A stretch of 30,362 nt of DNA, taken from the IMG/VR virus record IMGVR_UViG_3300010430_000339, positions 1 to 30,362 of that record. One strand, given 5' to 3'. Both the position numbers and the translations under genes were made by a program. This DNA is from a virus. The notes under the pieces are model-generated. The model had not been told where the DNA came from, searched no databases, and saw only the letters and a program-made list of their open reading frames with translations. Positions 13,197-22,445 of the stretch are shown here, one piece after another; the first letter of the stretch is position 1, and every line of letters begins with the position of its first letter.

Positions 13197-13631
13197 ATGT
13201 CCACATTAATGGAAAAGTTTCAAAAGTCTGTAATTGGTTCGAGCGGAACGATAGCGGATTATACAGCTAAGATTGCTCCATTTGGAGATTTCTACCGCGT
13301 TGAGGACCTACAGACTATCCTAACATCTTGGAACAACATACTACTCACTCCAACTCGAACATATACATATGACCCCGAGTTCGGTAGTGATTTATACAAA
13401 TATGTATTTGACCCACAGGATGATGATACACAGGAAGAGATCAGAGACGAGATTATATATAAACTAAGACGTTACGATGATAGAGCAGAAATCGTCAGTT
13501 TAGATGTTGAATATTTGACAGGTGCAAAAGGTTTTACAGTTAGCATTGTTGTTGACTATCAAGGAGAAAGAGGTGGAGTATCATTTGAAATTGATGAGTC
13601 TTTATACTTCAACATTACTGGGATTGAATAA
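13197..13631 (+). CDS. Baseplate wedge protein, gp25/GPW family
   Basis: This 144-aa protein carries the gp25-family layout: DLQTILTSWNNILLTPTRTY near residues 37-56, EFGSDLYKYVFDP at 61-73, and two strands after a helix (EEIRDEIIYKLRRYDDRAEIVSLDVEY), ending in FEIDESLYF. gp25 forms part of the wedge that surrounds the hub and helps trigger sheath contraction in T4-type and related contractile machines. It begins at ATG 13197 after AGAGGAAAA and its stop overlaps the next start (TAATG). This is one of the safest calls in the operon and implies a contractile tail. Confidence 0.85.
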   Translation: MSTLMEKFQKSVIGSSGTIADYTAKIAPFGDFYRVEDLQTILTSWNNILLTPTRTYTYDPEFGSDLYKYVFDPQDDDTQEEIRDEIIYKLRRYDDRAEIVSLDVEYLTGAKGFTVSIVVDYQGERGGVSFEIDESLYFNITGIE

Positions 13632-14155
13632 TGAGACTATATTATCATGTTTACAAGAATTACAAGGGATTATTTAGAAAGAAACATAAGGGTAATACCC
13701 AAATGTTTACTATCCCCCACATCCCTTCCAATCAATATTTCACTCATGGAGTTATAATTGGAAGGATGAACGCACCGGGTGAGGAGTATGATGATTCTCT
13801 TACTTTCATGACTATAACGATGGCCGAAATGTCAAAGATGAAGCAGTTTGTTGATGGACTAGAAATGGAGTTAGGAAAGAATTATGAGCTAGTTCAAGTT
13901 ACTCCAGTTAAGGTAACTGATTTAGATGACCTGAATTATCAAGTGAAGGTTCTAAAGAAGGGGGAACACATTAAATCAGATCTTGACATTTTCTATGCTG
14001 ACCATGCAACTAAGAAGCTAGGGAGAAAAATATTTCTGATTAAGGGTATTATTGATCTCTATACCGATAAGGTCAAAAATACTCAGATGGCCATGGTCGC
14101 AATGAAAAAGATGGCTTTCCTTAGACAACCAAAAGTTGGAATGCCGAGGGTATAA
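13631..14155 (+). CDS. Tail/baseplate-region protein, unknown
   Basis: This 174-aa protein is translationally coupled to gp25 (TAATG overlap) and to the next gene (TAATG again). It has a basic N-terminus (YYHVYKNYKGLFRKKHKG), a helical middle (MAEMSKMKQFVDGLEMELGKNYELV), strands (VTPVKVTDLDDLNYQVKVLKK) and a basic C-terminal helix (NTQMAMVAMKKMAFLRQPKVGM). No family recognised. Its position between gp25 and the gp6/J gene suggests a wedge or hub component. Confidence 0.6.
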   Translation: MRLYYHVYKNYKGLFRKKHKGNTQMFTIPHIPSNQYFTHGVIIGRMNAPGEEYDDSLTFMTITMAEMSKMKQFVDGLEMELGKNYELVQVTPVKVTDLDDLNYQVKVLKKGEHIKSDLDIFYADHATKKLGRKIFLIKGIIDLYTDKVKNTQMAMVAMKKMAFLRQPKVGMPRV

Positions 14156-14838
14156 TGACAGACTACTTACAAAACTATGAAAGATTATACGAGTATATTC
14201 ACGAGTATCAAAAACTCGTCTATGATGTTTATAGTAAACATGCTCCCAGATTTCTTGTAACTTACTATAATATAAATAGAGAGTCTACAATTTGGGAAGA
14301 TGATTATGTCTTCGGTGGATCTTACGAAAGAATTGGTGACTTAACTGGAATGAGGTGGGACAAATATCTTCTTCTTCCAATATACTGGACTGATGAAGTA
14401 GCGACTGCATTTTCAGGTGAAGATATAGGTTATATAAAGGAAGGAGAAACAAATATTACATTTCCGAATACCTACAACATCACACCCTATCCTGGTGATC
14501 TGATTAAACTTGAACAAGAATATCTAAGGCCAGTCAATGATATCTATCCGCTTTTCATAGTCACAAACGCTGAAATATCAGCAAACACAGATAGGAGATA
14601 TTGGAAACTAAAAATTGAAGTTAGGGAAAGTGAGACAACTGCGAATGCCGATGAGCAAGTCACTAGAATTCTTGCATTCTTTGAATACACGAAGAAGATC
14701 TATGATATTTCTGATGCTGCCTTTCTTACAAAAATGCTTACCAAAAACAAAATACTTAGAGAAAGATTAAAAAGTCTCTTCGACGAAAACAGTGGTTTCT
14801 ACTTCGTCGGAGATGGAGCAAATCCAGGAGACTGCTAA
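14155..14838 (+). CDS. Tail/baseplate-region protein, unknown
   Basis: This 227-aa protein has a Tyr-rich helical N-terminus (LYEYIHEYQKLVYDVYSKHA), a beta-rich middle (YVFGGSYERIGDLTGMRWD, NITFPNTYNITPYPGDLIKL, YPLFIVTNAEISANTDRRYWKLKIEV) and a helical C-terminus ending EENSGFYFV-like residues (FDENSGFYFVGDG). A short strand region that meets a Pro-Gly-Asp turn and polar spacing is typical of tail-associated structural proteins, but I recognise no named family. It is coupled to its upstream neighbour by TAATG and precedes the gp6/J gene by 15 bases. Confidence 0.6.
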   Translation: MTDYLQNYERLYEYIHEYQKLVYDVYSKHAPRFLVTYYNINRESTIWEDDYVFGGSYERIGDLTGMRWDKYLLLPIYWTDEVATAFSGEDIGYIKEGETNITFPNTYNITPYPGDLIKLEQEYLRPVNDIYPLFIVTNAEISANTDRRYWKLKIEVRESETTANADEQVTRILAFFEYTKKIYDISDAAFLTKMLTKNKILRERLKSLFDENSGFYFVGDGANPGDC

Positions 14839-14853
14839 GGGGATAAATTAAAT

Positions 14854-17454
14854 ATGGCTAATGATACAATTTCTTCTACAGGTGCTTCAGAAACTACAAT
14901 TTCTAGTCAGGTATATCTGTCAAGAGATAATACAAGAGAGCAGATTGCAGAACACTTGAAGACATACTTAGAATTAGAAAATGTTGATCTGACCAAATCA
15001 TCCTTCCTTTCTTTTATTGTGAATATAATATCTACCCTAACTGGAAATCTGATGTTTTACCAGATTTCCGCATACAGGGAGTTCTTTTTAACCACTGCCC
15101 AATTAGATGAGTCCATTTTTAACCTCTCAGCATTTCTGGGTTACAATACTAAAGAAGCTATTTTTTCCACAGTCAATATTCTAATGACAATGCCTTTTGG
15201 TTTTCCAGATGCTAATACTACATTTACAATTCCAGAAAACTTTATATTCAAAGCACAAAATATAGAATTCCTTACCTACTATAGAACCGACATTACAGTA
15301 TTAAATAATCAAGCTGTTGGAGTGAAAATAACAGAGGGAACTAATATTTACAACCTTCCAGTTGATGTTGATACAACTGCTAATTTCAACTTTAGTTTCG
15401 TCCTTCCACTCAGACAGTACAAAGAAACCGTTCAAGAATTTCAGGTTGATGAAGATCTGAAAACTTATCAGTTTTCCACAATTGATGTACCTATTGAAGG
15501 AAAAGTTGCTGATCAGGTTGTAGAAGTCAGAGACCCAGGAAGTGCTGGTTTCGACTTATGGACCGAGTTTGAAAGTTTGTATTTAATGAGTGCGACAGAT
15601 AAGGGGTACGTTTCAAGGAGAACTGGATTCGGAAGACGGCTGTATTTTGGTAACGGTTTGATGGGAGTACAACCTATACCTGGTTCTACTGTAAAAGTTT
15701 CTGTACTAGAAACCGAAGGTGCAGACGGAAATGTCATAGCTGGTTCAATAAGGTCAGGAGAGAGAATTTATAACGTAACTACCGCTGGTGTACAACAGAT
15801 AGTTAGTTATGCTGTCACAAATCCAGTCCCAGCAACAGGAGGAGAAGACGAAGAAGATGTTGAAGATATCAGAAGTAATGCAATTGCCAACATATCATCT
15901 CTTGGACGACTTGTAACTTATGATGACTATACCCACACTGATGTTGTACTAACAAGCACAGACGAGGATCTTGTTTCTCCAATCGCACCAAATTCAATAG
16001 CAATTCTAAAAAGATCAGACATCAAAGTCAATGAAATAATGTTATTTACTACCCTTCTATATGGTACCGAAAATGGTACAACTGAAGATGATACACTAAC
16101 GGTAGTTGATCAACTAGTTCCAATGAGAAATGCTTGGTTTTCAGTTGACTCCACTTCTCCAATAACCTCTGTCTATATAGAGAGAGGGACTGTCATACCA
16201 ATTGATGGAGTAAACTACTATACTCTATTCGATATATCCACTGACAATATTTATAATAAAGCTGCTTACTATCACTATATTATGGACCAAATTTCTCAAA
16301 ATCCACTTCTTGTAACTGGTTACGGAGTCGAGTACAATTTGGTTGCAACAACTTTATCTGTTCAAAGGTCTGGTAGCCAAGCAATATTCAGACTCCTATA
16401 CTCTACAACTGAACTAGATTATGCTACAACAACCTGCGAAATGAAGATCCTTCAGGACGCTTCAACATATGCAATGGTAAACGATTCAGTCAATAAATAC
16501 TATGAAGTTATCATTGATCCATATACTGATCTACCAGAGGATCTTTTAACAATACAATTTACTCTAAGTACAGTAACTGAGACCTTTGCAAGATATGAAA
16601 ACGAGTTGGTCTTTAGACAATCCTTAGATAGCTTTATGGTATCTAACCTAACAGCAAATGATGCTACTTCACCTACTGAAATTACAATCTATGATGTTCC
16701 AGTTATTCAAGCTGAATATTATGATGGAATCAACCAGGCAAATTTTGAATTAGTAGTCCTACAAAATATGTTAGCTTCAATGGACTTTGTAGACTATAGG
16801 ATGCTGACAGATTTCACCAACCTTAAATTCGCTAACTCAACTGGAACCATGAGTGGTATGCAACGGAATGAAGTCTCTAGGTTTCCAGTAATTGATATTG
16901 GACTAACGACTGTGCCCGTTGCGCCATCATTAGGTGATAGATATATTGTCAGTGGATTTGAAGGTGGGGCATGGGAAGGACACAAGGATGATATAGCTGA
17001 ATGCTCAGATGCTACATCAGTAACTTGGATTTTCACAGAACCTATTACAGATGATATAGTTTATGTAACAAATAAGGGCGTGAAATACATTTACACAGGT
17101 GTTGGTGGTTGGGTTGTTCCAATATATGAAATTCCACTACAGTTAGAAATGGAGGTACACAAGGATCCTCTTTATCCAGACTCAGCAACAAAGTTATCAA
17201 ATGATATTAAGGCAGCGTTAATTGCGGCATTCACCGAAAGATTCGGGGTTAATGCGACAATCTACCGATCTGAAATTATAGATATAGTTCAAGAAATTAA
17301 TGGAGTAAATCACGTTGCTCTTCTCAAACCTGAATCAAATATCTTCTTTGTGTTTGATCCATATAAAGACTTTACACAACAAGAACTACTTGAGTATGGG
17401 CCAGAGTATATATTCTTTACTGACGATGATATTTCAATTGCCATATATGGTTAG
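14854..17454 (+). CDS. Baseplate wedge protein, gp6/J-like
   Basis: This 866-aa protein is a large baseplate wedge subunit of the gp6/J family. The signature is at about residues 255-300: GFGRRLYFGNGLMGVQPIPGS, followed by TVKVSVLETEGADGNVIAGSI, then SSLGRLVTYDDYTHTD near 345. The C-terminus (LEMEVHKDPLYPDSATKL...IKAALIAAFTERFGVNATIYRSEI) matches the end domain of J-type proteins. gp6 forms the ring joining the baseplate wedges in contractile tails. At 866 residues it is longer than T4 gp6 (660), with an extra middle region (about 420-680) of strands. AAGGGGAT precedes ATG 14854. Confidence 0.8.
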   Translation: MANDTISSTGASETTISSQVYLSRDNTREQIAEHLKTYLELENVDLTKSSFLSFIVNIISTLTGNLMFYQISAYREFFLTTAQLDESIFNLSAFLGYNTKEAIFSTVNILMTMPFGFPDANTTFTIPENFIFKAQNIEFLTYYRTDITVLNNQAVGVKITEGTNIYNLPVDVDTTANFNFSFVLPLRQYKETVQEFQVDEDLKTYQFSTIDVPIEGKVADQVVEVRDPGSAGFDLWTEFESLYLMSATDKGYVSRRTGFGRRLYFGNGLMGVQPIPGSTVKVSVLETEGADGNVIAGSIRSGERIYNVTTAGVQQIVSYAVTNPVPATGGEDEEDVEDIRSNAIANISSLGRLVTYDDYTHTDVVLTSTDEDLVSPIAPNSIAILKRSDIKVNEIMLFTTLLYGTENGTTEDDTLTVVDQLVPMRNAWFSVDSTSPITSVYIERGTVIPIDGVNYYTLFDISTDNIYNKAAYYHYIMDQISQNPLLVTGYGVEYNLVATTLSVQRSGSQAIFRLLYSTTELDYATTTCEMKILQDASTYAMVNDSVNKYYEVIIDPYTDLPEDLLTIQFTLSTVTETFARYENELVFRQSLDSFMVSNLTANDATSPTEITIYDVPVIQAEYYDGINQANFELVVLQNMLASMDFVDYRMLTDFTNLKFANSTGTMSGMQRNEVSRFPVIDIGLTTVPVAPSLGDRYIVSGFEGGAWEGHKDDIAECSDATSVTWIFTEPITDDIVYVTNKGVKYIYTGVGGWVVPIYEIPLQLEMEVHKDPLYPDSATKLSNDIKAALIAAFTERFGVNATIYRSEIIDIVQEINGVNHVALLKPESNIFFVFDPYKDFTQQELLEYGPEYIFFTDDDISIAIYG

Positions 17455-17459
17455 GAGAT

Positions 17460-18572
17460 ATGCAAACACTATACCAAAAGTCAAAAATTAATCTTCCAAG
17501 ACTTAAAAGGTACATGCTGCGTACCGTCGGTGATGAGCTGAGTAGGTTAGTTGAACCTTGTCACTATCCCGCAGTTAAGAAACATTTCTATGAAATACTT
17601 GCTGCAGTTGGATTGAAAGAGAAGGATATTAAAGACTTCAGAAATAGATTCTACGTTGGGATAGGCCCAAAAGCTGGACTATTAGTCAGAGAGATTCAAA
17701 CGAACTTACTTATATTCAGTATGTATGCTGCCTTAAAGAAAAGAGACAGAGTATTGTTTCAGACAATATTAACTTATATGGGGATTAGATATTACTCAAA
17801 CTTAATGCACAGACAAATCCCGTATTGTAATCCCGACCTCTTTAAGTATGCCCTTGAGCATCTAACAAAGACTCATCTCTTCGCTCGTGAGAAAACTATT
17901 CCTAGCACCATTATGTTTCTTTCAAAAGAGATGGCCAAGAAACACACACCATTTATTCAGGAAGCAGATCCTGACAAAATAGCTGACTTTATATTAGCCT
18001 ATCGACACAGATTGTCCCAAAGTATAAAAAGTTTTGCATCACTATACTATCATGCTGCAAAGACAGGAGTTGCAATAAAGAAACCCTATGAACCCGAAGA
18101 AGGTATGGAAGATCCTGCTGAATTGCAGAAGATGGAAAAAGCTGGAAGAGTGATTGATCAAATTGTTAAAAAGATAACAGTTTACAAAACTGTAGATAAG
18201 AAAGCAGTTAATGAAGCTAAGAAACTAACAAAAGTGAGTGCCGTACTGGCCCAGCAAATTGCGAATACAGTGATTGATTTGAAATACGCAGATGATATTA
18301 AGATGATATTACAACTCTATCTTAAGAACGTGACAAGTGTGAAACAGATTTGCGGTAGGGATTATTACAATTACGTAAAGAAGTTAATGGCTGTGAAAAG
18401 ACTTGGGAATCGTGTGAGTTTCAAACAGGTGGTTGGCGACACTTTAATGAAGATAGCCGTTGACTTAAACTATGTTGATAGGTATGACAGATTCACTACT
18501 CAAACTAAATTTGTTATCAATCTATATCTCGCCTATTATATCACGATGGTCCTAAGAAATTCCGTCTGTTAG
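17460..18572 (+). CDS. Helical structural-region protein, unknown
   Basis: This 370-aa protein is almost all alpha-helical and basic: VKKHFYEILAAVGLKEKDIKDFRNRFYVG, LLIFSMYAALKKRDRVLFQTILTYMGIRYYS, KIADFILAYRHRLSQSIKSF, AVNEAKKLTKVSAVLAQQIANTV, ending NLYLAYYITMVLRNSVC. It is coupled to the gp6/J gene (AGGAG just before ATG 17460, 5-base gap). It ends the plus-strand operon and overlaps by 4 bases with the convergent gene at 18569. No family recognised; likely a baseplate or virion protein. Confidence 0.6.
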   Translation: MQTLYQKSKINLPRLKRYMLRTVGDELSRLVEPCHYPAVKKHFYEILAAVGLKEKDIKDFRNRFYVGIGPKAGLLVREIQTNLLIFSMYAALKKRDRVLFQTILTYMGIRYYSNLMHRQIPYCNPDLFKYALEHLTKTHLFAREKTIPSTIMFLSKEMAKKHTPFIQEADPDKIADFILAYRHRLSQSIKSFASLYYHAAKTGVAIKKPYEPEEGMEDPAELQKMEKAGRVIDQIVKKITVYKTVDKKAVNEAKKLTKVSAVLAQQIANTVIDLKYADDIKMILQLYLKNVTSVKQICGRDYYNYVKKLMAVKRLGNRVSFKQVVGDTLMKIAVDLNYVDRYDRFTTQTKFVINLYLAYYITMVLRNSVC

Positions 18573-19762
18573 AGACCAAGAAAACCCCTCGCCCTATCTA
18601 CTAAATCATCAAAAGTATCTTCAACTTGTTCCGGAACCCTTGGTGTAGGTGTAGTAGTTTGCACTGTCCTAGTAGTAGCTCGTTGTACTGAAGCTGTCGT
18701 TGGCGGTTGAACTGGAGTAGGTATACGACCAGATATTGGACTATCATACACCTCCGCTGTGGATCCTTCTTCAGCCAGAACTTTAGCATATTGTTGTAAT
18801 GTAGGTCTTCCTCCCTCAATTCCTTTCGTCTTACCTACAACCATACTATTGTACAGACTTCCAATATCTAACCTTACATCTACAATACCCATTCTCTGAT
18901 TATAAGCAATTGATTGCTGATCCCCGCCTTTTATAACTGCCGTACTTCCTATGAATGATGGAGATAGTTCAAATAGTCCAGGACATTTAATAGACTGTAA
19001 GAAGGGCCAAGTGTAAGTCTGACCATCCGATGTCTGAGGAGTCGCAAGAAGTAAGAGAGCAATTATTGGACCTATAATATATTTCTTAGTGGAATAATCA
19101 TTGCCCGGTGCAGGATTATAGAGTCGTATTGTTAATTGGTATGATGGACTAAAACCACTATTCTTCCATACTTGAGGAAAGTCAACCCTTGCACCAGCTA
19201 ACATTCGGTTAATAAGTCCTACGGCATTAGCACCTCCAGCACCCAAACCTGTACCTGAACCAAGTTTGGCTAGTGCTGCCTCAGTTGATCTAGCACCTTC
19301 GCCAGCAGCAGTTCCAACTTTCTTAAGAAGTGCCCCAGCACCCCCAGGTAGTGCTGTTCCAATTTTCGCTAAAACATCACCTGCTCCTCTGACTGCTCCA
19401 GTTGCTGTACGAGCACCTAATACTTGAGCTAATTCGCCTGCACCCTGACTAGCAATATCAGTAATCTTATTTATAAAACTTTCCCCATACTCATTTGAAA
19501 AAGTATCTGTCGGAAAGTTATCAGCTAAGAATGCTACTTTAATAGGGGTGTTACGAAGTTTAAAACCGTGAGCATTTAACAATTCATTATACTGAGGCCA
19601 CGCTTTCTCAGTCTTATAAAGAGACAAACCCAAGGAAAACACCGGAACCTGAGGAGTTATGGTAGCAACGGGCATTGTATTCTCAATCATATTGTTGCTA
19701 ACAAAAGTATCAGGCGGAAGACCCCAAATAGGATCTAGTGTAACTATACCTTTTTCTCCCAT
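18569..19762 (-). CDS. Virion/tail structural protein, unknown
   Basis: This 397-aa protein has an N-terminal beta region, an Ala/Gly-rich helical middle (about residues 105-185, e.g. AGDVLAKIGTALPGGAGALLKK), and a beta-rich C-terminal domain (SPSYQLTIRLYNPAPG, YIIGPIIALLLLATPQTSDG, YTWPFLQSIKCPGLFELSPSF, MGIVDVRLDIGSLYNSM). A Pro/Thr-rich tail follows (PTPVQPPTTASVQRATTRTV). The beta domain recalls tail-terminus or baseplate proteins such as gp48/gp54, which cap the tube, but this is a weak resemblance. AAGGAGG precedes ATG 19762. It follows the tape-measure-like gene by 11 bases and meets the plus operon tail to tail. Confidence 0.55.
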   Translation of the reverse strand: MGEKGIVTLDPIWGLPPDTFVSNNMIENTMPVATITPQVPVFSLGLSLYKTEKAWPQYNELLNAHGFKLRNTPIKVAFLADNFPTDTFSNEYGESFINKITDIASQGAGELAQVLGARTATGAVRGAGDVLAKIGTALPGGAGALLKKVGTAAGEGARSTEAALAKLGSGTGLGAGGANAVGLINRMLAGARVDFPQVWKNSGFSPSYQLTIRLYNPAPGNDYSTKKYIIGPIIALLLLATPQTSDGQTYTWPFLQSIKCPGLFELSPSFIGSTAVIKGGDQQSIAYNQRMGIVDVRLDIGSLYNSMVVGKTKGIEGGRPTLQQYAKVLAEEGSTAEVYDSPISGRIPTPVQPPTTASVQRATTRTVQTTTPTPRVPEQVEDTFDDLVDRARGFLGL

Positions 19763-19773
19763 CTATATCCTCC

Positions 19774-22434
19774 TTACGTACCATCTGTAATTACTTTATC
19801 TGCAATGGCATCATGTTCCCCCATTTGCTGCTGGCCACCACCGCCTGTGGCAATATTCTGCTGATTGCTATTAACCATAGTGTTGACAGATGATACTACG
19901 GCAGTAGTTTGTTGTTCAGCACCTTCTTTTATTTCTTTAAGAGTTTTCTTGCCCATCTCAACGATAGGTTCGGTTTGCATAATGAAGTCCATTGCAGCAC
20001 CACGAGCGAGTGCTACTTTGTCTGTAGTAACTCCTCTAGCTTTCTCCATAGCAACTTGACCAGCTCTAACTGCTTTGTCTAATGCATCTTTGCTCCTAAC
20101 AGTTCCGGCTAGAGCCTCAAGACCAACAGGCTTATACTGCGACTTGAGAAAACCCAAGAAACGCTTTTCCCTTTCAGCACCATACTTTGCTGGATCACCA
20201 AATGGTATTTTCTTTCCAGCCACTTTACCAAATTCAATTCTAGCCTTTGAAACTTGATCAAAACCATATGGAATATAGTCACCAATATGTTGTTCCATGT
20301 ATGCTTGCTGAGCAGCCTGTATGGCCATGTATCCTTCGCTTCCACCCACACCACCAACATAATATCTCTGTCTCAACTCTTCTGCTGTTCCACCAAGGCT
20401 TGTAGCGATTCGGGCTCCATGTACTGCTTCGACTCTACCTCTACCACGACCACCAGCCGCTTCTTTTCTAGCCCTCATACCCTTTTCAACTTCTTGCCAA
20501 TCTTCTGAAATTTTCTTCTGTAATTCTTTTGATCGTCTTTCCATAAATGGATCAACTATATATTTATTTATCAAACTTCCAACAGCAAGTCCACCCGCCC
20601 CTGCAAGTAGGGGACCTAAAACTGCTGCGCTAAGTAGTGGCCTTAGTAGAGCAGGCAGTGTTCTTGTTAGTAGAGGAAGTACTGTACCTGCAAGAAACTT
20701 TGCTGCTATGCCTCCAATATTACCAATAAAACTCCTAACAAAACCGAAGGCCATCATAATCCATCTTAATGCGCTTCTACCAAAACCTCTGATTCTTCGG
20801 GAAGTCTTTTGAGATGCATCTTTTATATCCTCAGTTTTGCCGAGCATCTTCTTATACCAAGGTCTCTGATCTTCTATCATCTCAAATTGATCTTGTTGTA
20901 TCTCTAAACCCATTTCTCTCCACTGTGCCCACTTATCTAATCTATTGTAGAGATGATCAACAATATACTCTATCTTTTGCATAGTAGTCAACGGAAGTGC
21001 CTTGGTTTCTTCTTTTTTCTCAAACAATTTTTTAAATGGGGACATTAAAAGCTCTGTAAAGCCTCGCTTCTTAGTCCAAAATTCCTTAGTCTCTTCACTA
21101 AGTATTGCACTTCTCTTAGTTGCCCATTCAATAGGAGCAGCAATAGCTCTTATTGACTTACCTGCTATTGACCACTGCCTTTTTTGAATTTCTTCAATTT
21201 GTTTATAATCTTTGCCGGTTATTATACCTGCCATATCTTGTAATGCTTCAGATGATGCTTTAGCGTGAGCAATCAATCTATCAGACTGATACATTACTCC
21301 AGTATAGGTTGTTCCAGCAATACTAACTAAATTTTCAAATGGATTTTTTCCAGTTTTTGGAAGATCGGCCTCATATCCGCCCCTTTTTTTGAATAAAATA
21401 GTACCGGGTAGTGCGAGCGCTTTACCGATCACGCCTGCACTCCAGAGGAAGTTTCTTATAAGAGGATTCTCATAAAGCATAGTTGATAAGGCAATTCTAA
21501 ATCTATTACCAATACCAATAAGACCGAAGACCATTCTTCTCTGAAGTCTTATCATCTGCTGTTGCCAAGGTAATTGATATTCTTCAAACGTATCGGTATA
21601 AGCACTTAGGAATGATTTTATCAATCCCCTTCTCTCTTGTGGACCACGTCGAAGAGTGTATGCCTCAATGCTGTGTTGACGTTTCGACATAGTGGCTAGA
21701 AGACGATTAAACATTTTTACTGGTTTACCAACAGCTTCGACTGCCTTTTCGCTTGGCGCTTTTAACTCATCTATCTTTTTCAACAGGAGATCAATTGGCA
21801 TTACAACTTCTGCCTTATGTACTTCCGCTAACCCTCCCTTGCCAATTACACCACCTGCTTGGAGTTTAGGTACTGCTCCAGCTTCTGCTCTTTTCCCTTT
21901 ATCAAATAGACCCTTAACTCTGTCCATACCTGTGGTGAAAAGTCCTTTGAACTTCCCACCAACCGAAGAGATGGCATCACTAAATGTAGTCTTAATTCTA
22001 TCTGCAGCAGATTTGAAGACGTCAGTCTCCATGAATTTGGATGCGAAATATCCAAATATTGGGGAGGCCCTTGCAAGACCCATTGCCATTATGTTTTCTT
22101 TCTTAAAACTTATATCTTCACTTATCGCTTTTCCATACTGTCCAATGGCATCTTTTGTTGCTAGGGCAGTTCCAACGGTGATCTTCCTGGTCCCCATTGC
22201 AACTTCCTTAATGACAGCACTTAAACTCCGAAGGACAGAACTGGTTGCCTTAGATACTTGTTCAATTCCTTCTTGTGTTCCTATATCCTTTATCTCATCA
22301 ATTCTTTCTTCAATGCCTGCTTGCATTTTTGCAGCAGCGGCGTTAACTCCACCGATATTTTTTAACCTCTCTTCATACTCTTGCTCGGCGGTTTTCTTTA
22401 ATTCCTCAGTGGAATCAAATTCATCATCCGGCAT
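19774..22434 (-). CDS. Tape-measure-like protein
   Basis: This 886-aa protein has a long helical N-terminus, then the motif GGVIGKGGLAEVHKAEVVMP at about residues 194-213, a hallmark of tape-measure proteins (usually near the C-terminus; here in the first quarter). A hydrophobic stretch (IGNIGGIAAKFLAGTVLPLL ... LLRPLLSAAVLGPLLAGAG) at about 575-625 could insert into the membrane during DNA ejection. The rest is charged helix with a Gln/Gly-rich end. Tape measures set tail length and have long helices and membrane-active stretches. AAAGGAG precedes ATG 22434. An alternative is another internal virion protein; the call rests on motif and neighbours. Confidence 0.55.
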   Translation of the reverse strand: MPDDEFDSTEELKKTAEQEYEERLKNIGGVNAAAAKMQAGIEERIDEIKDIGTQEGIEQVSKATSSVLRSLSAVIKEVAMGTRKITVGTALATKDAIGQYGKAISEDISFKKENIMAMGLARASPIFGYFASKFMETDVFKSAADRIKTTFSDAISSVGGKFKGLFTTGMDRVKGLFDKGKRAEAGAVPKLQAGGVIGKGGLAEVHKAEVVMPIDLLLKKIDELKAPSEKAVEAVGKPVKMFNRLLATMSKRQHSIEAYTLRRGPQERRGLIKSFLSAYTDTFEEYQLPWQQQMIRLQRRMVFGLIGIGNRFRIALSTMLYENPLIRNFLWSAGVIGKALALPGTILFKKRGGYEADLPKTGKNPFENLVSIAGTTYTGVMYQSDRLIAHAKASSEALQDMAGIITGKDYKQIEEIQKRQWSIAGKSIRAIAAPIEWATKRSAILSEETKEFWTKKRGFTELLMSPFKKLFEKKEETKALPLTTMQKIEYIVDHLYNRLDKWAQWREMGLEIQQDQFEMIEDQRPWYKKMLGKTEDIKDASQKTSRRIRGFGRSALRWIMMAFGFVRSFIGNIGGIAAKFLAGTVLPLLTRTLPALLRPLLSAAVLGPLLAGAGGLAVGSLINKYIVDPFMERRSKELQKKISEDWQEVEKGMRARKEAAGGRGRGRVEAVHGARIATSLGGTAEELRQRYYVGGVGGSEGYMAIQAAQQAYMEQHIGDYIPYGFDQVSKARIEFGKVAGKKIPFGDPAKYGAEREKRFLGFLKSQYKPVGLEALAGTVRSKDALDKAVRAGQVAMEKARGVTTDKVALARGAAMDFIMQTEPIVEMGKKTLKEIKEGAEQQTTAVVSSVNTMVNSNQQNIATGGGGQQQMGEHDAIADKVITDGT

Positions 22435-22445
22435 TTAGATCTCCT

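Noticed and set aside
21692-22438. 248-aa open frame on the plus strand
   Set aside because: Lies wholly antisense to the tape-measure-like gene, with a Ser/Leu/Ile-rich composition mirroring its codons and no ribosome site; a shadow frame.
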